NCBI GenBank assembly: GCA_026225945.1 | Contig: JAMJFZ010000705.1 | Coordinates: 62,001-126,000 of the forward strand | DNA length: 64,000 nucleotides | Direction: 5' to 3' | DNA from: Cricetomys ansorgei | Lineage: Eukaryota; Chordata; Mammalia; Rodentia; Nesomyidae | Translations under genes and position numbers: made by a program | The notes under the pieces: model-generated | What the model saw: the letters and a program-made list of their open reading frames with translations, nothing else | What the model was told of the DNA's origin: nothing | Database searches by the model: none | In this document: positions 32,030 through 43,989 of the stretch, one piece after another | Numbering within the stretch: position 1 is the first letter of the stretch | Layout of the letters: every line of letters starts with the position of its first letter

Positions 32030-32170
32030 CTCGCTGTTTAACCACATGAAGTATGCATATGTGGAGATCAGAGGACAACTTGAGGGAATTGGTTCTCTCC
32101 ACCATGTGTATCCCAGAATAGAACTTGGATCATTAGTCTGAGCAGCAAGGGCCTCTACCTACATTGCTGC
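32030..32170 (-). repeat. B2 SINE fragment, antisense
   Basis: GGAGATCAGAGGACAACTTG, GGTTCTCTCCACCATGTGTA and AGAATAGAACTTGGATCATT. Confidence 0.78.
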
Positions 32171-32337
32171 TCTTGCTATTATGTTTTTCCCTAATATTTT
32201 GATGGAAATTTTCAAAAGTACTATAGAGTTAAAATATTGATAGACATACTCCTGTATCTAGTGTCTGCATTAACATTAACATTTTTCTGTATTTCTATTA
32301 TCACATACCTATCCATCTCTCCATTCATCAATTCATA

Positions 32338-32521
32338 TTTTTTAAAGATTTATTTATTTATGTATGAGTGCTCTATCTGCATATACACCTGCATGCCAGA
32401 AGAGGGCATCTGATCCCATTATAGATGGTTGTGAGCCACCATGTGGATGCTGGGAATTGAACTCAGGACCTCTGGAAGAGCAGTCAGTGCCCTTAACCGT
32501 GGAGCCATCCCTCCAGCCTAA
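32338..32521 (-). repeat. B2/B3 SINE, antisense
   Basis: AGATTTATTTATTTATGTAT tail, AGAAGAGGGCATCTGATCCC, ATGCTGGGAATTGAACTCAG and GTGGAGCCATCCCTCCAGCC. Confidence 0.95.
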
Positions 32522-34004
32522 TTCATTTTTTTAATTCTATTTTTTTTTCAGAATACATCCCAGCCCCAGCCTCCCTCCTCCCCTCCCTTAATCCCATTCC
32601 CTCCCATCCTCCCATCTAACCCAACTATCACCCACTAATGTCCCCACCCCGTTCTCTCCAGAAAAAAAACGGTCCCCTCAGGGTTATATCACAATCAGGA
32701 CGTGGCATAGCAGGATGGAACGAGGCCAGGCACCAATCCCTACATCAAGGGTAGGCCAGACAGCCCAGCACAAGAAAGAGTCTCAAAGGCCAGTAAAATG
32801 GTCAGAGACACCCCACTCCAGCCTGTAGGAGTTTTTCAAGGACACCAATCTAGACAGCCATGAGATGTATTTAGGGGATCCTACAGGTTCTGTGTCTATG
32901 GCTTCAGTCTCTGTGGGCCTGTAAGAATGCTAGTCAGTTGACATTGTGGGGCTTGTTCTCCTGGCGTCCTCAGCCCCTCTGGTTTCCACCATCCCTCCAC
33001 TCCCTCTTCCATGGAGTTCCCCAATCCCTTGCACCATGTTTGGCCCTGGACCTCTCCATATGCTTCTCTCAGCTGCTGAGGGGGACCTTTCTGGTGAGGA
33101 CTGGGCTAGGTTCCGATCTATAAGCAGAGTGTGACATCATTAGAAATTGTCTCCAGGTTACCCAGTGTCTAGTTCCTGTCCTGTCCTGCAGTTTCAGGCA
33201 AGGGTTCCCTCCTTTGGCTTGGAGTTCTGTTTTTCCATTGTCAACAAGGATCTTGCAGGTGGATAGGCCCTAAGTCAGAGGTTTTGCTGCTAGGATGGTG
33301 TCCTAGTCTCACCACTGGAAACCATGCCTGACCACAGGAGAGGGTCTGTTGAGGCTCCCTATCCTTGATTACTATGGATCCTTGCTAGGGTCTCCCTCAT
33401 AGATTTCCTGTGAGTTACCACTACACTAAATCTCCTGATCACCCTGTATTTGTCTCCATTCTTATCCTCCATTCGTCTCCTCCTTCTGGTCCCCTCCGCT
33501 CCCATTCCCAACCTCCCCCACCCCACCTACACCCTCTGTTCAATTTCCACCCTACCAGGGAGATCCCTGTGCTCCAACTGGGATCCTTGTTGCATGATTT
33601 TTCTATGTCTGTGGATACTAGTACCTTTCTCCTTTGTGTAGCAGTTAGTATCCACGTATAAGTGAGTACATACCATGTTTTTCTTTCTATGACTGGATCA
33701 CCTCACTCGGGGTGATTTTTTTTCTAGTTCCATCCATTTGCCTGCAAAGTTCATGGAGTCATTTTTTTTAATAGCTGAGTGATACTCTATTGTGTAAATG
33801 TGCCATAATTTCTTTATCCATTCTTCAATTGAGGAGCATTTAGATTGTTTTCCAACCTCTGGCTATTATGAATAAAGCTGCTATGAACATCGTTGAGCAA
33901 GTGTCCTTCTGGCAGGATGGAGCGTCTTTTGGGTATATGCCCAGGAGTGGTATAGCTAGGTCTTGAGGTAGGTCGATTTCCAATTTCCTAAGGCCAATTA
34001 ATAT
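32522..34004 (-). mobile_element. Rodent L1, 3' UTR and end of ORF2 region, antisense, 5'-truncated
   Basis: About 1.5 kb reads as the reverse complement of a rodent L1 3' end: an initial T-run (reversed A-tail), CTCAGGGTTATATCACAATC, TGGTTTCCACCATCCCTCCA, TATCCACGTATAAGTGAGTA, CATGTTTTTCTTTCTATGAC, GATACTCTATTGTGTAAATG, GGCTATTATGAATAAAGCTG and TATGCCCAGGAGTGGTATAG. It is the best-preserved LINE in the window, younger than the L1s around it, and is not coding-competent. Confidence 0.9.
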
Positions 34005-34107
34005 TTTTTAAAGGTATATTTTAAAGTAGAATTGTACCTTAATAGTTTCCTTGTAAGTGCTTCAGTTTCTGTATCATTAGCTGGCATTAAATATGTGAAT
34101 GTGTATT

Positions 34108-34200
34108 TTTTTTCTAAGTGCTGGGGATCAAACCCAGAGCCTCCTGCATACGAGGCAAGTATTATACCACTGAGCTACATTTCCAATATATATATATATC
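34108..34200 (-). repeat. ID-like SINE, antisense, plus short (TA)n
   Basis: AGTGCTGGGGATCAAACCCA, GAGCCTCCTGCATACGAGGC and ACCACTGAGCTACATTTCCA, then ATATATATATATAT. A B1-like scrap (GTCTCACTATGTAGTCTAGA) follows at about 34220. Confidence 0.85.
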
Positions 34201-34299
34201 TGGTGTCTTTTGAATCATAGTCTCACTATGTAGTCTAGACTGGCTCCCTTAACCTTACCCTAAGTGTCACAACTATAGGTCTGAGCCACTATATTAACC

Positions 34300-35139
34300 T
34301 TGTTTATATTAAGTAAAGTACATACAATAAAAATATGCATCTTAAGTTTATATAAATAGAATTTTCAATAATATTCCCAAATGCCAGTAATTTAAAGGTT
34401 TATTATTAAGATAGGGGTTTCTATTTATAGCATTATTCTTTTTTAGTGTAATTTTTTTGTTTCTTGTTTTTTTTTCTTTTGCTTTTGTTTTTCCCCATTA
34501 AACTTTGAGTTCCAAGGAGGGAGAACTGTTTCTTGCCAGCTCTGCACAGAACCCTGACCGTCACACAGTGGATAATCAGTAACTCTTGGCTGGATGGCTG
34601 GATAAATATCTGCCTTTTCCTAGGCTACTAGCCCATGCTGAATTCATTCCTCGCCTCACTCACCCTCCATACCCAAAATGTTGTATAGCCATGTCATGTT
34701 TGTGTCTTTAATACATCTAAATTCTCTCTTAATTCTTTTATGTTGCTCTCATTTTCAAATACCCCTCACCTAACCTTCTAAAACATCTCCCTTTTGTATT
34801 GTAGGTTTAGCCAGCTTCAAACTCTCTTGTCTTCCTGCCTTACTTCCTGAGTCCTGGGTTCATGGGATGTACAACATTCATATCCAGTTTTAAAATACCA
34901 TTTTAAGTCATTTCTTAAACCCTGCCTTTTTATTTCCAAATCTACCTGCCAAACAATTATCAAAGTAGTGTTTTCAGAGGCCTTAGTTAATCATGTTTAC
35001 CCCTTCCTTAAAAACTCTTGTTTCCTGTCATCTGTAACAAATTTATATCTGCCTTCTCCTTAGCGACAGTGTTTTATTTTTTATTTTTTGGCAGAGTTAG
35101 GGTGTTTTGTGTTGATCATTTTTAAATTATAATAAAAAG
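34300..35139. other. No confidently assigned feature
   Basis: AT- and CT-rich DNA. GCTCTGCACAGAACCCTGAC and GGATAATCAGTAACTCTTGG near 34540 recall an old mammalian repeat end. No genes. Confidence 0.35.
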
Positions 35140-35780
35140 TACTGGGTTTCATTCTGGCATTTTCATACATGCTTATTTTTTTGTTGATTCTTCTCTACCA
35201 CAGTCTCTTGCTCAGCTCCCTCCCTTCTACTTTTACCTTTCTATTTCATGTCACCTATAGTCTCTTACCTTGTCTTTATTAAATGTCTCCTTCCTCAAAA
35301 GCCTTTCCTCCCCTTCTTATGGTCTGCTTTCTAGTTTCATGACCTATACCACACACATATAATCACAGGCAAGAGAACACAAGGTCTTCCTGAGTCTTTA
35401 TCATTTTGCTTATAATTTCCAGATTCACTCATTTTCCTGCAAATTTCATTATTTTAGTTTTTTTCGCTGCTGAATATAATTCTATTGTATACATGTACCA
35501 CATTTCCACTATCTGTTCTTCTGTTGATGGATATCTACTTCCTTGCTATTGTGAATATAGCAGCAATAAACATGGATTTGCAAATTTCGCTGGTATAATA
35601 TGGAGCCCTTTGGGTACATGCTCAAGAATATTGGGGTCATATTGTAGTTCTATTTTTAGATTTTAAGTTTTTTGAGGAACTTCCATGCTGACTTTCATAG
35701 TGAGCACACCAGTTTTCATTCCCATCAGCAGTAAATAGGACTTGCCCTTCTACATCCTCATTAATTTATACTAATTTCCC
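35140..35780 (-). repeat. Rodent L1 3' end, antisense
   Basis: TTCATGACCTATACCACACA, TTTTCCTGCAAATTTCATTA, TCTATTGTATACATGTACCA, CTATTGTGAATATAGCAGCA and GAATATTGGGGTCATATTGT follow the reversed L1 order. Confidence 0.75.
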
Positions 35781-36063
35781 TCTTCTGGCTTTCAAAGGGC
35801 ATTTGAGTGCACAATCTTCTTGGCTCCTCCATAAACACATAATTTTGAAATAATAATATAAAATATTAAAAAGAAAAAAATGGGTTTCAGATACATCTAC
35901 ATTTATTTATTTTGAGACTTGTCTCAAACAAACAAACTGGCTTCAAACTAGTATGTAGCCAAGGCTAGCAGTGAACTCTTGAAAATCTTCCATTTTCCAC
36001 CTCTCAAGTCATAAGTTCAAATTTATGACAATGAATAAGTTGTTCTTTAAGAATCTGTGTGCA

Positions 36064-36258
36064 GGGCCAGTGAGATGGTTCAGTGGGTAGAGGTGCTAGT
36101 CTGTAGGTTTAAAGATCTGAGTTTGATCCTTGGTTCCCACAAGGTGGCAAGAGAAAACCAATTCTAGAGAGTTGTCCTCTGACCTCCACTTGTCTGCCAA
36201 GGCATGTGTAGCTGCACATATGCACACGTATACAGAGAGACATACTAAATAAAATAAA
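36064..36258 (+). repeat. B2 SINE (left member of a tail-to-tail pair)
   Basis: GGGCCAGTGAGATGGTTCAG, GAGTTTGATCCTTGGTTCCC, AGAGTTGTCCTCTGACCTCC and an AAATAAAATAAATTT tail that abuts the antisense element. Confidence 0.9.
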
Positions 36259-36265
36259 TTTAAAT

Positions 36266-36442
36266 TTATTTTTATTTTAAAATCGTGTGTACTTGTGTAT
36301 CTTTGGGTATGTGCACATTAAGTACAGGTTTCCATAGAGGCTCAAGGAGGGCTTCAATTCCTCAGAAGCTGAAGTTACAGGCAGCTGTAAACTACCTGAC
36401 TTGGGTACTGGAGACTGAACTTGGGTCCTCTGCATCTCTCTA
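36266..36442 (-). repeat. B2/B3-like SINE, antisense (right member of the pair)
   Basis: TTATTTTTATTTTAAAATCG tail, CAATTCCTCAGAAGCTGAAG, GACTTGGGTACTGGAGACTG and AACTTGGGTCCTCTGCATCT. Confidence 0.82.
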
Positions 36443-36554
36443 ACATCAAAATTTTAAAAATCCATGAATGGGAGAGAGTGAGTACACATGGGTACATGTA
36501 TGAATGGAGCCCTGTGGTGGACACTGAGTGTGTGCCTTGATTACTCTGTTTGTT

Positions 36555-36768
36555 TTGCAACAGAATATCTCACCAAGCCTGAAGCTCACTGATTCAGCTA
36601 GTCTAGCTAGCCTGTGAATGTCAGGGATCCACTGTCTCCCCAAGTGCTGGGGTTCCAGGAGTGTGTTGCCATCCTTAGCTTTGTACATGGGTCTGGACTC
36701 CAAACGCAAACCCTCATGATTGCACAGCAGGCACTTTAACAAGTGTGCTATCTTCCAACCCACCATAA
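36555..36768 (-). repeat. B4-type SINE, antisense
   Basis: B1-like words (GCTAGCCTGTGAATGTCAGG, CAAGTGCTGGGGTTCCAGGA) are followed by a tRNA-like head (GGTCTGGACTCCAAACGCAA, GCAGGCACTTTAACAAGTGT). Confidence 0.65.
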
Positions 36769-36835
36769 GTATTTTATAGCTATTTTTATCGTTTCAATTT
36801 TTATATTAACTTGTATATCAAAATTTCCCATTATT

Positions 36836-37128
36836 TCTGGGCATGGTAGCTTGTGTTTCCATTGCTAGCACTCAGGAGGCTGAGGCATTGGGACTGGTAC
36901 AAGCTCACAACCAGGTTATGCCTCTCCGTGGGACTTTCAGATGGCTCAGTGGTTAAGAGCATTTGTTACTCTCTCAGAGGAACTGAGTTCAGATTTCAGC
37001 ATCCACCTGCCTATAACTCCAGCTCCAGGTGCTCCAATATCTCCTGGCCTCTATGGGTACTTGCACTCATGTGGTAGACACTTCCAAAGACATGCATACA
37101 TATAAGTAAAAATACATTTTTAAAAAAT
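36836..37128 (+). repeat. B1-like fragment followed by B2/B3 SINE
   Basis: GGGCATGGTAGCTTGTGTTT and CACTCAGGAGGCTGAGGCAT are B1-like. From 36937, TCAGATGGCTCAGTGGTTAA, TTCAGCATCCACCTGCCTAT and CTCCAGCTCCAGGTGCTCCA form a B2/B3 with an A-rich tail. Confidence 0.85.
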
Positions 37129-37231
37129 TCTTTTAAAAAACAAAACAAGTTTTTCCATGTTTGAAATGCAGTGCATCCAAGAAGGGAAGTGTAGATGAGG
37201 TGTATGAAGAACTTTCAAAATTCAAAAATAA

Positions 37232-37590
37232 AGCTGAGCATAGTAGCTCATACTTGTAACCCTAGCACTTTGGAGGCGGAGGCAGGAAGATTGTAGTGCA
37301 TTCAAGGAAAGCCCTGGCTAGAGTGAGATCCTGTCTAAAACCAATCAAAAACCCTAGGGGCTGGGGAGATGGCTCAGCAGCTGAAAACACTTGCTGTTCT
37401 TTTAAAAGACCTTGGTTTAGATCCCAGAACCCACTTGGTGGCACATTACCATCTGCAATTCCAATTCTGGGCCTCCAACACCCTCTCATGGCCTTTACAA
37501 ACCTTGGGTGTGCATGTAGTACATATATATATACAAACAGGCAAAAACAGTCATACACATAAAATAAACGTAAACAAATCTTTTTTTAAA
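37232..37590 (+). repeat. B1-like SINE followed by B2/B3 SINE
   Basis: GCTGAGCATAGTAGCTCATA, CACTTTGGAGGCGGAGGCAG, then from 37356 GGGGCTGGGGAGATGGCTCA, AGATCCCAGAACCCACTTGG and CCAACACCCTCTCATGGCCT, with an AAAATAAACG tail. Confidence 0.9.
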
Positions 37591-37609
37591 TCTTCAAAAT
37601 TAAAGAAAA

Positions 37610-38335
37610 AACATAGTGCCAGTAAAAAATGGGTAAAAAACAAATACCTTATTGAAGAGCATATATAAAAGATGGTAAGTAAATTAAAAGATATATCATA
37701 CCCTCAGTCATTGAGGAAATATAAGTTAAAACTACAATGAAGTATCACTTAACACTTCTCAGAATAACTAAAAGGAGAAATGTCAATACCACATTCTGGG
37801 AAGGATGTGAAAATTTTGATATTTTACACTTTAGTATTAATTTAAAATTCTGCATCCCACTCTGGAAAATAGATTCACAGTTACTCATAAGAGTAAAGAG
37901 GGAGCTAGGCATAGAATTACAGACTTATAATTTCACTCCCGAAGAGGGTAAGGCAGGAGGTTGCTGTAAGTTTGAGGTCAGCCTCAGCTACAAAGCCCAT
38001 CCCAGGCTAATCTGGGTTATATAGTGATACCCTGTCTAGGAAGACAAAAAAAAACAGAAACAAGCATACTTTCATACGACTCACTGATTGTGTTACCCAG
38101 TATCAGGAAATGAAGTTATTCATGTAAAATACTAGGGGTATGTTGGCAGCTGCTGAATTGATAGTATTCAATTAGAATACTATTAGAAATTATAAAGAAC
38201 CCAAATGTCTTTCAACATGTAAGAACATTAATGTCATGGAATACTATCTATTGATATATACAACAAGCTGAAGGAATTATGCTACATTTAAGAAAACTGA
38301 TCTTAAATTTTACTTATTATGTAAGACCATCTATG
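37610..38335 (+). repeat. L1 ORF2 3'-region remnant, sense, with a B1-like insert
   Basis: AATGGGTAAAAAACAAATAC, AATGAAGTATCACTTAACAC, ACATTCTGGGAAGGATGTGA and CAAATGTCTTTCAACATGTA are sense L1 phrases. A B1-like element (GCATAGAATTACAGACTTAT, GAGGTCAGCCTCAGCTACAA) is inserted at about 37898-38050. Confidence 0.65.
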
Positions 38336-38796
38336 ACACCGTTTTTCACTTTGAGTTTTTATTTAGCACAATGAAATGTAATTGTATGATATCTGTATTT
38401 CTATACAAATACTGTGCATACTGTTCTAATGTTCTTTTATTTTTCCATTTAGTAATATATTTTGGGGATTGTTTCATTCCAGCTTTTATAGACCTACTGT
38501 GGTCTTTTTCATATCTGCATATCACCTAAATATTTAGATTTGATAAATATTTATAGACTTCTTACTGATAATGTAGTTGCAAGTAGTAAATATTTTTAAG
38601 AGCCCATTTACAGTATCAGGAATAACTTAAATATTAGAGGTTCAGAAAGTTGAATGAGGAATGACAGGAAATTCAAATCCTAAGTTAGATGTCTAACATC
38701 TTTTATAATTTATAAAATATGTAAGAATTATAAATTATATCGTAGAGAAATCAGGGAAACAACACCTTTTACAATATCCTCAAATGATAAAATATC

Positions 38797-38990
38797 GCTA
38801 GGCGGTGGTGGTACATGCCTTTAATCCCAGCACATGAGAGGTAGAGGCAGGCAGATCTCTGAGTTTGAGCTTGGTCTACAGAGAGACTTCCAGGACAGAC
38901 AGGGCTACTACACAGAGAAGCCCTATCTCAGAAAACATATGTGTATCTAGAAAAATGATAGACAGACAGACAGATAGATCTTGGGGTAGC
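38797..38990 (+). repeat. B1 SINE with a short (GACA/GATA)n tail
   Basis: CGCTAGGCGGTGGTGGTACA, TTTAATCCCAGCACATGAGA, GAGGCAGGCAGATCTCTGAG and AGAGAAGCCCTATCTCAG, then GACAGACAGACAGATAGAT. Confidence 0.9.
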
Positions 38991-39029
38991 TCTTACCAAG
39001 CAAGTGAAAGACTTGAGTGATAAAAACAT

Positions 39030-40010
39030 TAAGACATTAAAAAAGAAATTGAAGAAAATATCAGAAGATAGAAAAATCTCCCATGCTCATGGACCAGTAA
39101 GATTAATATAGTAAAAACTGGCTTTCCTACCAAAAATAATCTACAGATTCAATGCACTCCTCATCAAAATTCCAAGACAGTTCTCCCAGAATTGTTCTTA
39201 AAAGGACAATTTTTCAGCTTCATATGGAAATACAAAAAATCAAGGACAGCTAAAACAATCCTGAATAGTAAAAGAATTACCTTTATCCCTATGTTCCAGC
39301 ATCTTTTGGTGATGCTCGGCAGGCTACCAAAAGAGAAACATAAGCACCAACCCAGCCACAGACCCTTTGATCTACAGTGGTGTCCTGACAGCAAAATATG
39401 CTAGGACAGTCATGGTACAAAGCTTGTGGGAGTAGTCAACCAATATCTGATTTGATTTTAGGCCTACTCCATGAGATGAAACACATGACCAAGAACCTGA
39501 GACTAGACAGCCCAGTGACTTAGGGTAAAACCAAATATAACTGTTCTAAGAAAAAAAAAGTAGTGATAAAATGACTTCTGCTATAAAATGACTCCTAATG
39601 GCATTCTGCTATACTCATAGATCAGTGCCTTGCTCAGCTGTCATCAGAGAAGCTTCCTCCTGCAACACATGGGAACAAATACAGAGACCCACAGTCATTA
39701 TGCTGAGTTAGAGACCTTGGAACACTCAGCCTTAAGTAGGATGCCTCCATCAAATCCCTCCCCTCCAAACTCAGGGAACCCCAGAGGAGGCAGAAAGAGT
39801 CAGAGGCAGAGGGCATGGAGGACACCCAGAAAATAAGACCCTAAATCAACTTGGACAAAGCACATATGAATTCACATAGACTGAAATAACATGCACAGAA
39901 CCTTCACGAGTCTTTACCAGGTCCTCTACAAGTAGTATTTTGGCTCTCAGTTTAGTGTTTTAATGGGATTCTTGGGTGGGTGAACAGGTGGGTCTATTAT
40001 ATTTTATTAT
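39030..40010 (+). mobile_element. Rodent L1, ORF2 end and 3' UTR, sense, 5'-truncated
   Basis: ORF2-like text (CCCATGCTCATGGACCAGTA, ATTCAATGCACTCCTCATCA, TTTTTCAGCTTCATATGGAA) passes into 3'-UTR text (TGATCTACAGTGGTGTCCTG, TCATAGATCAGTGCCTTGCT, GTCATCAGAGAAGCTTCCTC, CAGTTTAGTGTTTTAATGGG). All reading frames are broken. It is transcribed in sense within KIF4A pre-mRNA. Confidence 0.88.
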
Positions 40011-40820
40011 TTCATGTTTAACAGAACACACCCAAAGCTTACCAGAAGCACCCATTGTTAATACCTTGTATTCTTAATATGTTCTACATTCATTTGTAAT
40101 TACCCAACCAATTATTATGTAAGGTTCAATGCATATGTTGATAGACTGCCTCAAAGATTGCAGTAAAATTAGTTAAACTTGATTTAATGCACTGGTAATG
40201 TGTTCAGGTTTAATATGCAATGCATCAGAGGCATTTTTTAAACAGTTAAAATAACAGAATAGTGGTGATGGTTGCACAATAAATAATATGGATATAATTA
40301 ATGCCACAGAACTGTATTCAGACTTACTTACAATGGCCCCTACTTAGAAATGCCCCATTTCAAATTTTTATGCTTCATTATGATATAAAAACAAAACATG
40401 TTCATTAGAAACCACATCTTGTATTTAGAATTTTGATCTTTTCTGGTTAGCTAGAGCTGTGCAGTATAATATTTCTCCTTTAATCTTTGGTAACACCTGT
40501 GAGCCACAGCTTCCAGTCAGCTGTGCAATCACAAGGGGAAACAACTGAGAGTCTGCAGTCCACTATGTTGTTCAGCTAGGAAGGTGGTTAAGTGGGTGTG
40601 TTAAATGCATGTTGAAGGTGTGATATTTTCTTCTTATGATGAGTTTAACATTATATACCTCCTGGTAAGTTGAGAAGCAACTGTACTTAAAATAGAAACA
40701 ATTAAGTCATTTATATTTTACAATAATAACAATAGTTATATAAAAATAAATTCCAAATTACACTGTAGAAATTCTGTAGTACCTGCATCCTAAAGTATTC
40801 CTGAGGTCCAGATACTACAG
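40011..40820. other. No recognised feature
   Basis: AT-rich DNA with weak resemblance to old mammalian repeats (ATATTTCTCCTTTAATCTTT, GTGTGTTAAATGCATGTTGA). No gene. Confidence 0.35.
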
Positions 40821-40824
40821 TTTG

Positions 40825-41390
40825 AATATCCCTGGCCTACAGGATAAATCCAAATACCTGATCATGACCCACAAGGCCCTTTATTCTCTATCTTTTGCTG
40901 TCCTATGGCCTCGTTGTCCCTCTTCATCTCATAATTTTCATTGCGCTCATATTGTACGCCCTGTAGATCCTATATGTGAGGGCTTCTCTTGGCCAGCATG
41001 TGCCTCAGCATATGTCATTTCCTTTGCCTGAAATGTGTGCATCCTCTTCCCTACCTTCCTTTTCATCAGCATTGTCCTACTCATCCTTCAGGATCCAGCT
41101 GAAACTTCACTTCAATTCCTGAAGCTGGTTCCCAGGTAAAGTAGACCACTCTCTCCAATGCAAAACCATTTTAACTGTACGTGGCTCTTCCTCTAGCATT
41201 ACATTTTCAGTTGTTGGTTTGTATATCAACCTCTCCTTTCAAACTGAAGTCCTACTCAAAAGTCAACTCATTTAATTCTTACAATAGTACTATAAAATAG
41301 ATATCATTGTATCATCTTTATATCTCTGAATACTAACTAGCACAGTACCTAGAGAATTGTGCATCTCCACAAAATGTCGAGATAGTAAAG
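40825..41390 (+). repeat. L2 LINE 3' end, sense
   Basis: CTACAGGATAAATCCAAATA, CCCACAAGGCCCTTTATTCT, GTCCTACTCATCCTTCAGGA, TGAAACTTCACTTCAATTCC and GCACAGTACCTAGAGAATTG match the L2 3' end in order: a mammal-wide fossil. Confidence 0.72.
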
Positions 41391-41904
41391 GACTTGAATG
41401 TGTGTGGGGTGGCAATAGGGAGATTCTAGGATGAGTCAGATTTGCTATTGATCAGATGTCCTTCTAAAGGTGAGGCAATGAAAAGGAACAGTGCTGGAAG
41501 GAGTGCAGCTAAACCAATTCTATTCTGTTCAGGGTTTTTGTGCAGTGCCCTAGCCTAAGCATGATAGTCAGTAGGCACTCACAATACCAGTTTGGACATC
41601 TGGAAAAAGGCCCTGTTTTTGAGTACAGCTTTCAGGCATTGTTCGTAGGTAAATATTTGGAAGTCTAGGCACGGAGGAGGTTAAACAGAAAGAGTATAGA
41701 TATTAAAAAATCATTATAGCACAGTCCCAAAGGAATACCAATATTTAATAGACACATACAGAAAGACTTGCATAATGTAGGTAGGAAATGATTGAGAATA
41801 GGGATGGAGGTGTAATTATAGTTGCATGGCTCTAAAGAGAATTGTTAGTTAAAATCATCTTCAGTGATTTTATTAATTTGTGTGCAGATAATTATAATTT
41901 TATT

Positions 41905-42097
41905 AATCTTGAGACTTTTAAAAATTACATATATAAATTTGTATAAGTGTGTATATGCATGCCATGACACCTATGTGATCAAAGGACAACTTATGTGTGA
42001 CAGTTCTCTCTATCATGTGGGCTCTGCAAATGGAATTCAGATTGTCAGCCTTGGCAGAATGTACCCTTACCCAATGAGTTATCTTGCTAGCCTGAAT
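41905..42097 (-). repeat. B2 SINE, antisense
   Basis: GATCAAAGGACAACTTATGT, TCTATCATGTGGGCTCTGCA, ATTGTCAGCCTTGGCAGAAT and AATGAGTTATCTTGCTAGCC. Confidence 0.82.
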
Positions 42098-42677
42098 TTT
42101 CTTATTCTAAAAGTCTCCCATTATTTTCCCTTTTATACTTCATAACATTGGCATCTTAAATATCATTCTTTCCTGAATTTTAGAGATTATTTTTATGAAG
42201 TCCTGGATACTGACATTTGTCCATTCTTCTTGTTCTCCTGCAACCAGCAGTCTATCATTTCACTTCTAGTATCAGTTATTCCTTCTGTATTAACCTGAAA
42301 GCAAAAGCAGCCTCTTCTTTAATCATAGTTCCTTCTGGGTGAAGTAATTGTCATCTGAGTAGTTAAGGGATTTCAGCCTCATCTGACTCAGCAAATTCCC
42401 AGATTATTTAAGGTTCTCCACCCATTTAACAAGACTTTACTTGTATATGGCTCTTAACACATAACATTTTATTTTTATCATAGTCTCATGATTTAAGGAA
42501 AGGATTGCCCCTGTTTTAAGGAGAAAGGAAATTTTTAAATATATTGGTAAGTGACTGAGGTGAAGTTTCATCTAAGGTCCTCTATCTCCTAGTCAAAAGC
42601 TCTTCCCATTTTATCTCTTTTGAGTGGTTACTTCTGTAAGTTTTTTTGTTTTGTGTTATTGTTTTAAAACCACAGGT

Positions 42678-42848
42678 ATAGATGGGAGGTGGAGACACAA
42701 GGCTTTAATCCCAGCACTTGGGAGGCAGAAGCAGGTGGATCTCTGTGAGTTCGAGGCCAGCCTGGTCTACAGAGTGAGTTCCAGGACAGCCAGGGTTACA
42801 ACAGAGAAACCCTGTCTCAACGACTCCCTCCACCCCGCAAAAAAAAGA
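42678..42848 (+). repeat. B1 SINE
   Basis: GGCTTTAATCCCAGCACTTG, GGTGGATCTCTGTGAGTTCG, AGGCCAGCCTGGTCTACAGA and AACAGAGAAACCCTGTCTCA, then an A-tail. Confidence 0.95.
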
Positions 42849-42924
42849 TGATCTTTACCTTTTTAATGCAAAAATACGTATGATATTCCCATGTGATATA
42901 AAAAGCATAGGATTTGGCTGAAAT

Positions 42925-43135
42925 TCTGAAGTGACATCCAATTGCCTACCTCTTACTATTTGTACATAGGCCAGCCATTTAACCCCTTACCTACTTTCCT
43001 TATCTATAGAATGAGAATGGTTGTGAAAATAATGATAATAAGATTATAAAAATAGTTATGCACCTGATTTCACAGTGTTAGTTTAAGGAGTGTGACAATG
43101 AATACAAAAAATTAATAACTGTATATGGTGGTTGT
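42925..43135 (+). repeat. MIR SINE, diverged
   Basis: CCAGCCATTTAACCCCTTAC, CTATAGAATGAGAATGGTTG and a run of AATAATGATAATAAG match the second half of MIR. Confidence 0.65.
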
Positions 43136-43282
43136 CATAATGATTGTTATCTTTCTCTGCTTTGTTTCCATGAGAAAGGATAACTGCAATGGACGCAACT
43201 GTACAAACGTCACCTGAACTTCACTGAAAGAAGCACCACTCTCAGAAAAATGAATAGAATTAAGACATTTACTTAGTATTGA

Positions 43283-43549
<267 letters not shown>

Positions 43550-43989
43550 TGAGTGTTGAGGAAACAGGCAAAAAGCTAGTGGGCTCTCACAGTCACAGCT
43601 AATTGATAAGTAGGTGAAATAGCTATTGGTAAAATCAGGTTTCTAAGATAATGGGAAAATGTCTTTACAGATAGCTTTGAGAGCCGAGAGATCCATAGAA
43701 TGCCAACTGTACTTAGGACTTTGCACCTGAAAATGAAACTTGGTTACTGTTTTTTTTTTAGTTGTCAGTATGCTAAGCAGAATTCTTTGGAGAGTTAAAA
43801 TCTACATAGAGGGTGTATTCTAGGAATATTTAATCCCAGTGGAGACTCCTAATTTACCCTAGACCAGGCCTGATTGTTTTAAACCTGATTAACTGCTCAA
43901 CTCATATATTCTCCTGAGTATACTGACATATAAAATAGGATTCTAATATCTATATCATTTTTCACGTCTGAGATTTTACTATTTTTATA

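Noticed and set aside
42624..42851. 75-codon frame and many similar short frames in SINEs
   Set aside because: They are translations of B1/B2 text (for example CEFEASLVYRVSSRTAR) that recurs in any B1 copy and carries no function.
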